DNA of 64,000 bases, taken from CAZWSX01 sp964636985. GTDB taxonomy: Bacteria > Planctomycetota > Planctomycetia > Pirellulales > Pirellulaceae. The first letter of the stretch is position 1; every line of letters starts with the position of its first letter. This document shows positions 9,328 to 18,801 of this stretch, one piece after another. The notes beneath the pieces were generated by a model. The model was not told where the DNA came from. It searched no databases and saw nothing but the letters and a program-made list of their open reading frames with translations. Location: contig CAZWSX010000015.1 in NCBI GenBank assembly GCA_964636985.1, positions 117,874-181,873 of the forward strand. The letters run 5' to 3'. A program made the position numbers and the translations under genes.

Positions 9328-10818
9328 ATGCTCGTCTTTGTTAGCGACCTGCACCTCAACGATGGTTCGGCCCCCAACTCCAGCCAGGGAGCCATGGAAC
9401 TGCTGGCCGAACGAATCGGCGAATTGGCCATGCGTGCCTCGTGGCGTGCCGACGGCCGCTATCGCCCGGTCGAGCGAATCGACCTGGTCCTGCTGGGTGA
9501 CACGCTCGAATTCACCCGTTCGCGCCGCTGGCTGCACGGCGAAGCTCGTCCTTGGAGTGGGCCGTCGCACCCCGGCGTCGCCGAAACAGCCTCGGCCATT
9601 CTCGACGGCATTTTGCAAAACAACGCGGCGCAGCTGGCCGTCCTCCGCTCGCTCAGCGCCGACGGAATTCTCCGCCTGCCGCCGGCCAATATTCATGGCC
9701 AACCGGTCTATCAAGCCGAACGCCTTCCGATCCCCGTGCTGATCCACTACGTGGTCGGCGAATCGGATTGGTTGCTGCACGTGCCGGGACCGGCCTTCGA
9801 CCTCCTGCGACAAAAGGTGGTTCACCACCTCGGCGTCGCCGGCGCGTACAACCAACCGTTTCCGCACGATCCAGCCGATAGCGACGTGCTGCTCGACACC
9901 CTTCGCCGTCATCGCGTGCTCGCTCGTCACGGCGACATCTTCGACCCGCTCGCTTTCCACGAAGTCCGCGACGCCAGCAGCGTCGGCGAAACGCTGGCCA
10001 TCGAAGTCGGCCTGCGGTTCCTCGTCGAAGTCGAACAACAACTCGGCGACGATCTTCCGGCCGCGACCTGGGCAGGTGTCCGCGACCTGGACCATGTCCG
10101 CCCCATTTCGTGCATCCCGGCCTATCTCGACTCGCTCCTGTCGGCGACTTGCCCGCGGATGCCGGTCCGCAAGGCGCTGAAAGACCTGTGGGATCGCGGC
10201 GTCGATCGCTGGCTCGAGCAGGGTTTCGCCCGACCGAGCTATGGCCTGGTTGGCGCCGACATCACCGACGCTCTCGCCCAGCGTCTGCGTTTCCCACGGT
10301 TGGCCGACACCATGGCTGCCAAGAATCACCCGATCATCGACGCCGCCGACGAGAACCACCATTGGGCGGGTCACGCCCTCGGCGAAGCCGACCTTCGCAA
10401 CCGCCGCGCCAGCCACGTGGTCTACGGCCACACGCATGTCGCTGCCGCGATGCCGCTGGAAGTGAGCCACGCCGAAGGCTTCGTCCTCCAGCAAACTTAC
10501 TTCAACACGGGTGCCTGGCAGCGGATCTATCGCCCGACCATGCCAGTGGCCGGACGGCAAGATTTCTCGGCCGTCGACGCCCTCACGCTTCTCTCGTTCT
10601 TCACCGGCGACGAACGCGGAGGCCGTCCGTACGAAACCTGGACAGGCACTCTCGGCGTCGCCACGAGCGAAGTCGCAGCCCCGCGCGAGACGCCCATCAT
10701 GGTCGCTCCTCCGCCGATGCCCGGTGTGATGATCTCGCCCGCGCATGCCGCGATGCGATCGCCGCACTTTGCGGTCGGCGCGCCAATCGCTCCGCGACAA
10801 AGCGCCTCGCGCCGCTAA
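9328..10818 (+). CDS. Calcineurin-like metallophosphoesterase
   Basis: The protein has 496 residues. It begins with VFVSDLHLND, the DxH metal-binding motif of calcineurin-like phosphoesterases. LLGDTLEF supplies the GD motif, and a C-terminal VVYGHTHV supplies the GHxH motif. The region between is long and not recognised. An upstream TTG at 9307 is in frame, but the ATG places the first beta strand at the N-terminus as usual. No signal peptide is visible, so it is probably cytoplasmic. The substrate is unknown. The C-terminal 80 residues are Pro/Ala-rich. Confidence 0.8.
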   Translation: MLVFVSDLHLNDGSAPNSSQGAMELLAERIGELAMRASWRADGRYRPVERIDLVLLGDTLEFTRSRRWLHGEARPWSGPSHPGVAETASAILDGILQNNAAQLAVLRSLSADGILRLPPANIHGQPVYQAERLPIPVLIHYVVGESDWLLHVPGPAFDLLRQKVVHHLGVAGAYNQPFPHDPADSDVLLDTLRRHRVLARHGDIFDPLAFHEVRDASSVGETLAIEVGLRFLVEVEQQLGDDLPAATWAGVRDLDHVRPISCIPAYLDSLLSATCPRMPVRKALKDLWDRGVDRWLEQGFARPSYGLVGADITDALAQRLRFPRLADTMAAKNHPIIDAADENHHWAGHALGEADLRNRRASHVVYGHTHVAAAMPLEVSHAEGFVLQQTYFNTGAWQRIYRPTMPVAGRQDFSAVDALTLLSFFTGDERGGRPYETWTGTLGVATSEVAAPRETPIMVAPPPMPGVMISPAHAAMRSPHFAVGAPIAPRQSASRR

Positions 10819-10844
10819 GACGCCGCGTCACTCACATTGCATGA

Positions 10845-10930
10845 GGGCCGAAGGCCCGACAGATCTTAGCCGGGGTCGTCAGACCCCGGTTTCGTTTCCA
10901 AACGTTTCCAAGGCCCGAAGGGCCGACAGA
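10845..10930. repeat. Planctomycete-type intergenic repeat with central hairpin
   Basis: Two near-identical blocks, GGGCCGAAGGCCCGACAGA (10845-10863) and GGCCCGAAGGGCCGACAGA (10912-10930), flank a perfect 8-bp hairpin CCGGGGTC-GTCA-GACCCCGG (10870-10889). The flanking blocks are themselves partly palindromic. The element sits between convergent gene ends and may terminate both, although the T-run is weak (TTTCGTTT). Confidence 0.55.
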
Positions 10931-10933
10931 AAT

Positions 10934-13456
10934 CTAGCAATCGCCGCACAAGAATCCCATGAACGGGTCCGTGATACTGAACCGCCCCGTCTCCACACGT
11001 CCCGCGTAACGCTTGAGAAAGCGATCTGCCCCTTTCACGATGACTCCATAGTCGTACCACCCGGAGTCTTGCGCAGAGGGGCGGACCAGGACCTTCTCTT
11101 CTCCTGCGGCGAGAGTGAATTCCTCGTCGTCTCGCCCGTAGGTTTGGTCTCGCAGCACCAACTCCAGCGGTGCCCTCGTCTTGTTCGCAATCGTGAACTG
11201 CAAGTCGCCTGAAGGTTGCGCTTTCGCGTCAGGCCGGTAGTAGTTGAGCGCAATCTCAACCTGCGGATCGTTCTTGTCGCCGGTGAACTCCCGGAAGAAG
11301 CCGTTCGGCCCGTAAACACGCAAGTGATATACACCTTCGGCAAACGTCTCCAGCGGCCATGCATCTTCGACCGACGTTCCGGCAACGACGGCGTAGTGGC
11401 GGACCGTCAGTCCCTGCGCAGTCTTGGCATACACGATAAACGGCGCCCCGGCCGCTCGATCGCCGAAGATCGCGTTGTCCGCTTGGAAAGAGATCCGGAA
11501 ATGGGTCCGGTCTTTGTTGAGCGCGCCATCCACAAACAACTCGTACGGCAACGGGCAAGACTCGCGCGTCCCGAGTTCCTGCTTCGGCAACATTGCTTCC
11601 TTCGATTTAGCGCGAACGTCGGCGACTTCTTTTTCAGTCAACGGGTGAAAGCCGGTCGGCGGATTCTTGAACTGCGCGCGATGTATGGCCTCCAAGAAAG
11701 CATCGCGCCCGAGAAAGCTGCTCAAGCCCGATTCTTCATCGAAATAGGTTTGAAACGACGACGTCAAGTCGCCGCAAATAGCCCGCCGCCACGAGCTAAT
11801 ATTCGGCTCTTCGATTTTCTTGCCCGTCTTTTGCGAGAGGAACTTCTCCAGGAACTGGATCGACGACGTATGGTCGGTCACTTCCGAATAAACAAAGCCG
11901 CCGCGACTCCACGGCGACGCGATCAACATCGGCACGCGAAAGCCCAGGCCTAATGAGTTGCCGCGGACAGATCCGTTGGGTTTGTGCTTGCGATCGACTT
12001 CGAGTTCCAGATGCTCGATCCTGGTATCGAGCCCCTTGGAAGCCAGGCCCGATTCCGGCTTATCTGGATGCGGAGCCTGAAACGGCGGAATGTGGTCGAA
12101 GTAGCCATCGTTCTCATCGTAAGTGAGGATGAAGATCGTCTTCTTCCAGACCTCGGGATTCTTGGTGAGGATGCTGAGCACCTCCGACAGGTACCACTGG
12201 CCGTACCAGGCCGAACCAGGGTGATCGGAAAACCGCTCCGGCGGCACCAGCCACGAAACACTCGGCAGCGTTCCTTCGTTCACATCCTTGCGGAACTGGT
12301 ACAGCACGTCTCCTTTGGGCGCCGCCATCCGACGCGTTTTGTCTCCGTCGCGATAGGTAATCTCTGTCAACTCGCGATAGGCTGGATCGCCGCTGTTGGT
12401 CGTGAACGCGCGGGCGTGAATACTCTTTTCGCGCGGCGAGAGCTTTTCGAAATTCTCGGCGCTAAAGGTTTCGCGATCCTTGTTCACGCGGGCGAGTGTT
12501 GCTTCGAGGTCCGCCTGCCGCTCTTGCAGTTTCTTAGCCACAGCACCCGTTTGCGAAGCCAATTCCTTTCGAACGGCATCGAGTTCGCTCGCGAGTGTCT
12601 TGGCTCTTTTCTCCAGGTGTTTGCGATGGCTCTCGCTGAATCGCACGCCATACTGCGTAAACCATTCGATCGGGTTGTCGCCAAAATTGCCCAGCCACGC
12701 GTCGGCCTCCCCTATCAGCCCCGAGGGAACCGTGAGTTCGTTCTGATAGATCTTCCACGAAACGCCGTGGTCTTCGAGGCGTTCGGGAAACGTGGCCCAG
12801 TGGACCCAGGCGCCGAAGTCGCAATCTTCGTTGCGAACCAGAGCCGGCGTCTTGGGATCGGGCTTCTCGCGGATCGTGCCGGTCCACAGATGCAAGCGGT
12901 TGGGCGTCGTGCCTGTCAACGTCGAGCAAAAGTTCTGATCACAAATCGTAAAGGCATCGGCAAGAGCATAGTAAAAGGGAATGTCCTTCCGCGAGTGATA
13001 GCCGAGCGTGAGCGGCATCGACGCGTATTCCCGCGCACCAGAGCGCTTGGTGTCGAGCCACTTGTCGTGCTTGCCACCATTGGCGGCGTCGACTTGATCG
13101 TCCCAACCGTGCGGCAGGCAGCCCATCCAAGTGGTCTTCGACTCTTTGATGTCGAGACGAAAAGGGATGTAAGTCTCGCCTGCCTTGTTCGATTGCGCCC
13201 ACACGGGATTGCCATTAGCAAGTTCAATCGCGCGGGGATCGTTGAAACCACGCACGCCTTGGAGCGTACCGAAGGCGTGGTCGAATGAGCGATTCTCCTG
13301 CATCAGAATCACGACGTGTTCGGCGTCGAGATAAGTTGAACCCTCCTCGGGATCGATGGCGAGCGCCTTTTGAATTGGCTCGAAGATGGCACTTGCCGCG
13401 AGACCGGCGCCGCTCAAGGCTGCGATGTCTTGAAGAAAGTGGCGGCGGGACTTCAT
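10934..13456 (-). CDS. Tat-exported phosphocholine-specific phospholipase C
   Basis: The protein has 840 residues. The ATG at 13456 gives a twin-arginine signal (KSRRHFLQDIAALSGAGLAA); the upstream extension of the frame lacks this feature. HVVILMQENRSFDHAFGT is the phosphoesterase-family signature. A coiled-coil insertion lies at about residues 285-355. TYDENDGYFDHIPPF is another active-site segment. The C-terminus (about 620-840) fits the two beta-rich C-terminal domains of bacterial phospholipase C. It would hydrolyse phospholipids outside the cytoplasm and release phosphate or choline-phosphate. Confidence 0.88.
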   Translation of the reverse strand: MKSRRHFLQDIAALSGAGLAASAIFEPIQKALAIDPEEGSTYLDAEHVVILMQENRSFDHAFGTLQGVRGFNDPRAIELANGNPVWAQSNKAGETYIPFRLDIKESKTTWMGCLPHGWDDQVDAANGGKHDKWLDTKRSGAREYASMPLTLGYHSRKDIPFYYALADAFTICDQNFCSTLTGTTPNRLHLWTGTIREKPDPKTPALVRNEDCDFGAWVHWATFPERLEDHGVSWKIYQNELTVPSGLIGEADAWLGNFGDNPIEWFTQYGVRFSESHRKHLEKRAKTLASELDAVRKELASQTGAVAKKLQERQADLEATLARVNKDRETFSAENFEKLSPREKSIHARAFTTNSGDPAYRELTEITYRDGDKTRRMAAPKGDVLYQFRKDVNEGTLPSVSWLVPPERFSDHPGSAWYGQWYLSEVLSILTKNPEVWKKTIFILTYDENDGYFDHIPPFQAPHPDKPESGLASKGLDTRIEHLELEVDRKHKPNGSVRGNSLGLGFRVPMLIASPWSRGGFVYSEVTDHTSSIQFLEKFLSQKTGKKIEEPNISSWRRAICGDLTSSFQTYFDEESGLSSFLGRDAFLEAIHRAQFKNPPTGFHPLTEKEVADVRAKSKEAMLPKQELGTRESCPLPYELFVDGALNKDRTHFRISFQADNAIFGDRAAGAPFIVYAKTAQGLTVRHYAVVAGTSVEDAWPLETFAEGVYHLRVYGPNGFFREFTGDKNDPQVEIALNYYRPDAKAQPSGDLQFTIANKTRAPLELVLRDQTYGRDDEEFTLAAGEEKVLVRPSAQDSGWYDYGVIVKGADRFLKRYAGRVETGRFSITDPFMGFLCGDC

Positions 13457-13618
13457 GGCGGACTCCGACTGATGATGCAACGACAGAGGATGCGGCAGGG
13501 CGAACCTGAGTATAGCCCGACGAGTGGCTGCCGTTGTCTTCTCCACTGCGCCAACCCACAACAATGCCAAGTAAGATAACTCGTCCCACTCAGAACGGCA
13601 AAATCCTTGAGGTCGCTC

Positions 13619-15073
13619 ATGTTTTCATTCACGTTGCGATGGACTGCATTCACGTTGCTGGTCGCCGTGCCTTTGCTCGCCGACGCTCCAATCAACGTCG
13701 CGGGCCGCAAACAACTCTTCATTGATCGCCGATTCATTGCCAGCGCCGACAATATCGAACTTCACGTCAACCAGGCACAAAAGCTCGGCGCTCTCTGCGA
13801 CGAAAAAGGCGAGCCACTCCAAGGCCACATCAGCCGAGTCATCGACGACGACGGCAAAGTCAAACTCTATCTCGGGGCCGACTCGGTCGAAGTCTTGGAA
13901 AGCGACGACGGCCTCAAGTTCCATCACACGGGCGTCAAGATTGGCGGGGGTGGCTTCACCACGATCTTCGTCGACCCGCACGAGCGCGACCGCTCGCGCA
14001 AGTACAAAATCTTCTACCAGGTCTTCTCAGAGCCGTTCGATCCTGAGAAGCACGGCGTCTACGCCAGCTACTCGGCGGATGGAATCAACTTCACGCCCGC
14101 CGGGCGGGTGCTCCCCTTCTTCACCGACAATCCGACCATCGTCCACTGGGACGAGCGGATCGGGAAATACATCATCTACACTCGCGCCTTCTGCTACGAC
14201 AACGAGAATCAGCGACGCATCGGACGAATCGAGACCGACGATCCACTCAAGCCGTGGCCCTACAAGAAGACCGACAAGCACCGACTGTTCCCATCGATCG
14301 AAAACATCCCTGTCGTCCTAGAGGCTGACAAGGAAGACGATCCGCACTCCGACATCTACTACAACGCCTCGACGATCTATCCGTGGGCTCAAGATGTCTA
14401 CTTGATGAACATGGCGAACTTCCGACACTTCTCGCCGCAGCGCAATCCGTTCATTCGCCCGCGACAGCCGGGGCAGTGGGAAGACTTCGGCATGCTCGAA
14501 GTACAACTGGCCCTGAGCCGCGATGGAATTAACTGGCAACGTCTCAGCCGCGAGCCGTACTTCCCGACGGGGTTGCCCGACGAATGGGATCGCTGGTACG
14601 CCGTGATGGGTCCAGGCATCGTCCGCCGGGGCAACTACCTGTACCAGTACTACTATTCCAGCGGCCGCTTGCACGATTCGGTGATCTTGCGCCCCGAGTA
14701 CGACGACGCGGCCAAGCAAGTTGGCGGCGTGGGAGTGGTGCGTCAGCGGCTCGACGGTTTCGTTTCGGTCGACGCCGACCATCACGGCGGATCGTTCACG
14801 ACTCCGGCGATCACCTTTCAAGGTAAGCATCTGCGGCTCAACATCGATACGGGCTCGATGGGAACCGCGTTCGTCGAACTGCAAGACACGGAAGATCACC
14901 CGCTGCCAGGATTCACGCTGGCCGACTGCGAAGAGATCGGCGGCAACTTCATCAACCAGCAAATCTATTGGAAGGGAGGCACCGACGTTTCCTCGCTCGC
15001 AGGCAAGCCAGTCCGCATCCATTTCAAGTTGAAACGCGCCAAGCTGTACGCGTTTCAATTCACGGAAGATTAA
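13619..15073 (+). CDS. Secreted beta-propeller protein, glycoside hydrolase 43/32-like
   Basis: The protein has about 484 residues. It starts with a signal peptide (FTLLVAVPLLADA) and then GRKQLFIDRRFI. The body shows repeated segments typical of five-bladed propeller glycosidase-like proteins: YYNASTIYPWA, LALSRDGINW and PGIVRRGNYLYQYY. The catalytic acids of the family cannot be assigned by eye. Planctomycetes carry many such proteins, probably for polysaccharide degradation. TTG at 13607 is an in-frame alternative start. Confidence 0.7.
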   Translation: MFSFTLRWTAFTLLVAVPLLADAPINVAGRKQLFIDRRFIASADNIELHVNQAQKLGALCDEKGEPLQGHISRVIDDDGKVKLYLGADSVEVLESDDGLKFHHTGVKIGGGGFTTIFVDPHERDRSRKYKIFYQVFSEPFDPEKHGVYASYSADGINFTPAGRVLPFFTDNPTIVHWDERIGKYIIYTRAFCYDNENQRRIGRIETDDPLKPWPYKKTDKHRLFPSIENIPVVLEADKEDDPHSDIYYNASTIYPWAQDVYLMNMANFRHFSPQRNPFIRPRQPGQWEDFGMLEVQLALSRDGINWQRLSREPYFPTGLPDEWDRWYAVMGPGIVRRGNYLYQYYYSSGRLHDSVILRPEYDDAAKQVGGVGVVRQRLDGFVSVDADHHGGSFTTPAITFQGKHLRLNIDTGSMGTAFVELQDTEDHPLPGFTLADCEEIGGNFINQQIYWKGGTDVSSLAGKPVRIHFKLKRAKLYAFQFTED

Positions 15074-15206
15074 CGAACGCGGCCTCGGCGAAATTCAAAA
15101 GCGGCGAGTTTGCTATAACGGCATTTTCGTTTGCACCGTCGGCTCTCGAAGAGACATCCAACCCGTTTCCGCGGGGCTTTGCAGTTACTTGATCAGGAGA
15201 TGCACC

Positions 15207-16241
15207 ATGGAATTCCGCCAACTAGGACGATCCGGCTTTTACGTTCCCGCCTTGACTTTGGGCACCGGGACTTTCGGCGGTGGAAACGAATTCTTCAAAG
15301 CCTGGGGCGATACCGATGCCAAAGGCGCCACGCATCTTGTCGACGTTTGCCTTGAGGCTGGGCTTACCATGTTCGACTCTGCCGACATCTACTCAGGCGG
15401 ACAAGCCGAAGAAGTCCTTGGGGCGGCGATCCGCGGCCGCCGCGACAAAGTTCTCATCTCGACGAAGGCGACCTTTCGCAGCGGCGAAGGCCCCAACGAA
15501 GTCGGCTCCAGCCGTTTTCACCTCATCCGCGCAGTCGAAGGTGCGCTGAAGCGTTTGCAAACCGACTACATCGATCTGTTTCAGCTGCACGCCTTCGACG
15601 CCAAGACGCCGATCGAGGAGACCGTGGCCACGCTCGACGATCTCGTCAAAGCCGGCAAACTGCGCTACGTCGGCTGCTCGAATTTTTCCGGCTGGCATTT
15701 GATGAAGTCGCTCGCCGTTTCCGATCGCTACGGATGGAGCCGCTATGTTGCCCATCAGGCGTACTACTCGCTGATCGGCCGCGACTACGAATGGGAGTTG
15801 ATGCCGCTTGGCCTGGACCAAGGGGTCGGCTGCGTGGTGTGGAGTCCGCTCGGCTGGGGCCGGCTCACAGGCAAGATTCGCCGCGGGCAACCTCTGCCCA
15901 AAACAAGCCGCCGCAACAGCGAACTAGCCAACTCGAAATCGCCTCCAGTCTCAGACGAAAAGTTGTATCAAGTGGTCGATGCCCTCGACGCGGTCGCGGC
16001 CGAAACAGGCAAGACCGTTCCGCAAGTGGCCCTCAATTGGCTGCTGCAACGGCCGACTGTCGCGACCGTGACCATCGGTGCCCGCGACGAACAGCAACTT
16101 CGCGACAACTTGGGCGCCGTCGATTGGAAACCGACGCCGTCCCAAATCGCGAAACTCGACGAAGCGAGCAACACCACGCCCGCGTACCCGTACTGGCACC
16201 AGGCGGGCTTCGGCGAACGCAATCCGTCGCCTGTGGCGTGA
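15207..16241 (+). CDS. Aldo/keto reductase
   Basis: The protein has 344 residues. The ATG at 15207 follows CAGGAG. EFRQLGRSG starts the barrel, and the catalytic set is visible as DSADIYSGG (Asp, Tyr), VLISTK (Lys) and LFQLHAFD (His). The NADPH-binding C-terminus contains TVTIGARDEQQL. It reduces aldehydes or ketones; the physiological substrate is unknown. Translation stops at TGA 16239-16241, but the same frame stays open and protein-like for 107 more codons (see the next entry). Confidence 0.9.
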   Translation: MEFRQLGRSGFYVPALTLGTGTFGGGNEFFKAWGDTDAKGATHLVDVCLEAGLTMFDSADIYSGGQAEEVLGAAIRGRRDKVLISTKATFRSGEGPNEVGSSRFHLIRAVEGALKRLQTDYIDLFQLHAFDAKTPIEETVATLDDLVKAGKLRYVGCSNFSGWHLMKSLAVSDRYGWSRYVAHQAYYSLIGRDYEWELMPLGLDQGVGCVVWSPLGWGRLTGKIRRGQPLPKTSRRNSELANSKSPPVSDEKLYQVVDALDAVAAETGKTVPQVALNWLLQRPTVATVTIGARDEQQLRDNLGAVDWKPTPSQIAKLDEASNTTPAYPYWHQAGFGERNPSPVA

Positions 16242-16565
16242 CAACGGCTAAGGCGGCGAACGCAACTGGGCTTCAGCTCGGCTCGCGCGTCGATCAAATC
16301 GGCACAGCGCAAAGAACAGCTGCTGAGACGAATCGCCCAAGTTGCTCTGGATGGCGTCTCCAACGAGCTTGCGCGGGTTAGCCAGTTGCACAAAAAAGGC
16401 GTCGCTCCGGCTGCCGAGCTTGAAGAGGTGCAGGGCCGCGTGGAGATTCTCAAGCAAATCCTCAGCACCAAGCCCGCCGAAGACGAACCCGTTAAGCCGC
16501 GCGGCGGATCGTCCGATTCCGCACCCCCTCCGTCAGCGGCGGATGACGTGCCACCGCGTCGGTAG
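16242..16565 (+). pseudogene. Possible gene remnant, coiled-coil fragment in frame with aldo/keto reductase
   Basis: After the reductase stop the same frame runs open to TAG at 16563. It encodes a plausible coiled coil: AQRKEQLLRRIAQVALDGV, then VSQLHKKGVAPAAELEEVQ and GRVEILKQIL, ending in a Pro/Ser tail. There is no ATG, GTG or TTG near its beginning. It looks like the C-terminal part of a TolC/HlyD-like coiled-coil protein that has lost its 5' end. Readthrough of the TGA is less likely. Confidence 0.4.
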
Positions 16566-17025
16566 GGGTCCTTTGCAGTAACTTGTGGATGAAGACCTTG
16601 GTCGACGATCCCATCGATTTCTACAGCGGGTCGCTCATCGCGCGGCCCGGGCGGGTTCTGATCCGGTTTCTCCAACTGGGCGCTGCGTCTTCACACACGA
16701 CATGCGGTTGCGATTGCCGTAACTCTGGGCGAACTCACGCCACAACTCCTGTCCACACCGCGATTCATTCACATGGCCTATGCATGAGTGAACATTGCAC
16801 GCCCCTGTCGAATTGCTGATGGCGTTCCCAGCACATGGTCGAGTAAAGGTTTGGGGCGGCCGTCGCGCCGCCTTGCGGAATCAGCCGTTGACACGTTGGG
16901 CCGATTCTGATTTAGACACACGGGACTCGGGGGCGTTTTTGGCATAACCATCAAGGCGTGGTAGGGAAACCACTCTGGGCGAGCTCTTTCGCCATTCCTT
17001 CACGCCGCACGACAGAGACTCAAGG
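16566..17025. other. Intergenic, no gene recognised
   Basis: I saw no convincing gene, hairpin or repeat in this stretch. Its 3' end is the leader of the metalloprotease gene. Confidence 0.4.
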
Positions 17026-18735
17026 ATGAGCCGAACCTCAAAAAACACCACCCGGCGCCGCACCCAGCTCCGGATCGAACCACTTGAGCCCCGCTCCATG
17101 ATGGCGGCTGATGTCGATTCCAACATTTGCTATCACGGTGATGTCGATCTCGATCACCCCGATGAATTTCCTGCCATCGTCGACGCTGCCACTGCTGGCG
17201 GAACGTCCCAAACGACAAGCGTTGCCAAATCCGCCCTTAGCGCGGTTCCGCAATTAAGCAGCCTTCCTTCGGCCAGGGCGAAGCTGGTTCTCGATTTCGA
17301 CGGGAACACTCTGGCCCGTTGGGGTGGGAAAACGAACGTCGTCACGCCGGCCTACGATATCGACGGAGATCCCAAGACGTTTTCCGTTCAAGAGATCGCC
17401 AACATCCGCGAAATCTGGGCGCGGGTCGCGGAGGATTACGCGCCGTTCAACATTGCCGTGACCACCATCGATCCAGGCCAACTCACCGATCGCGTCGTCG
17501 CCAAAATCGTGATCGGCGGCTCCTCGTCCGACTGGTATGGAAAGAGCGCCGGCGGCGTCGCCTACATTGGCGGTTTTGCTAATGCGTCGCCTAATGTCGG
17601 GTTCGCCTTCGCGAAGGACCTGGGCAACGGAAACGCGCGGTACACGGCCGATGCTGCGTCGCACGAAGCCGGCCATCTGTTCGGTTTGGACCATCAGGCG
17701 CAGTGGAGTGGGACGAAGCTCGTCACGGAGTACAACCAGGGCAACGCAAACTGGGCGCCGATCATGGGCGTTGGCTATTACGCGGCCGTGACGACGTGGT
17801 CGAACGGCCCATCGCCACGGAGCTCGACCGCATTACAGGACGACATGTCGATCATCGCCGGGAGTCAGAACGGCTTCGGGTATCGCACGAACTCGCAAGG
17901 CAGTTCCGCCACAGCCAAAGACCTGGGCACAACCGGCACCCTTTCGGTCAGCGGCCTGATTGCCAAAAACACCGATCGACAATGGTGGAAGTTCACCACC
18001 AGCGGCGGGGGCGTCGCGCTCGACGTCAACGTCGCGACCGTTGGCGCCAACCTCGATAGCGTCCTCGAAATCCGGAACCAGTCCGGAACGTTGCTCTATT
18101 CGTCCAACGCCAGCACCACCTTGAACTCGACGCTAAGAGTTTCGCTGAGCGCCGGCACTTACTACGCGGTCGTGCGGAGCACCGGGGTCTACGGTTACGT
18201 TGGTCAGTACACGCTGACGGGTTCGTTCCCGAAGACACAATCGCCACCCCCACCTCCGCCACCACCACCCGCCACGACGACAGGTAAGCCTCAGATCGCG
18301 ATTACAGATGGCACAACAAGAATCATAAGCTGGACCACGCAAACATCGCTCGGCCGGGTAAACGTCGGAAGTTATGTGAGTAAGACGTTTACCATTCGCA
18401 ACGACGGCAACGCCCCCTTAACAGTGCAGTCGATCGACCTGCCGAAGTGGTTAACCATCGTGTCGAACATCAGCGCGAGCAGTTTGCAGGCCGGCGCCAC
18501 GACGAAGTTCACCGTGAGATTTAATCCGGCAACCGCGGGAACCTACACTGGAGTGTTGAATGTGCGGTCCAACGACGCCGCCACATCCCGTTTTGCGATT
18601 CAGCTTGGCGGAATTGCTGTGACGGCCCCTGTCGCGGCAGCAGCCCCGGCGAACTCGATCATGGCATCATCGCAGACTCTGGCGTTGATCGACCTGGTGA
18701 TGTCGGAGTTGGCAGAGGAACATCGCAAGCAATAG
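17026..18735 (+). CDS. Secreted metalloprotease-like protein with LEPR-XLL-type N-terminus
   Basis: The protein has 569 residues. The N-terminus RIEPLEPRSMMAAD is the planctomycete LEPR-XLL-type motif found on very large or surface-exposed proteins. A catalytic domain follows with HEAGHLFGLDH (about residue 212), the HExxHxxGxxH zinc site of metzincin-type proteases. Residues about 300-400 resemble a bacterial pre-peptidase C-terminal domain. A proline linker (nine prolines) leads to a C-terminal Ig-like domain of the choice-of-anchor D/DUF1573 type. It probably degrades proteins at or outside the cell surface. Confidence 0.8.
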   Translation: MSRTSKNTTRRRTQLRIEPLEPRSMMAADVDSNICYHGDVDLDHPDEFPAIVDAATAGGTSQTTSVAKSALSAVPQLSSLPSARAKLVLDFDGNTLARWGGKTNVVTPAYDIDGDPKTFSVQEIANIREIWARVAEDYAPFNIAVTTIDPGQLTDRVVAKIVIGGSSSDWYGKSAGGVAYIGGFANASPNVGFAFAKDLGNGNARYTADAASHEAGHLFGLDHQAQWSGTKLVTEYNQGNANWAPIMGVGYYAAVTTWSNGPSPRSSTALQDDMSIIAGSQNGFGYRTNSQGSSATAKDLGTTGTLSVSGLIAKNTDRQWWKFTTSGGGVALDVNVATVGANLDSVLEIRNQSGTLLYSSNASTTLNSTLRVSLSAGTYYAVVRSTGVYGYVGQYTLTGSFPKTQSPPPPPPPPPATTTGKPQIAITDGTTRIISWTTQTSLGRVNVGSYVSKTFTIRNDGNAPLTVQSIDLPKWLTIVSNISASSLQAGATTKFTVRFNPATAGTYTGVLNVRSNDAATSRFAIQLGGIAVTAPVAAAAPANSIMASSQTLALIDLVMSELAEEHRKQ

Positions 18736-18801
18736 CGATCTCACGAATCCCGTGATAGGGTCATGCAACCCGGCGCCGGCGCGACAACGCGTCACCCCTT
18801 C

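Noticed and set aside
16239..16241. Selenocysteine or readthrough at the aldo/keto reductase TGA
   Set aside because: The reductase is already full length at this stop, and the sequence after it is unrelated.
15968..16675. Long minus-strand open frame over the reductase end
   Set aside because: It is antisense to a clear gene and to a better plus-strand fragment. Composition explains it.
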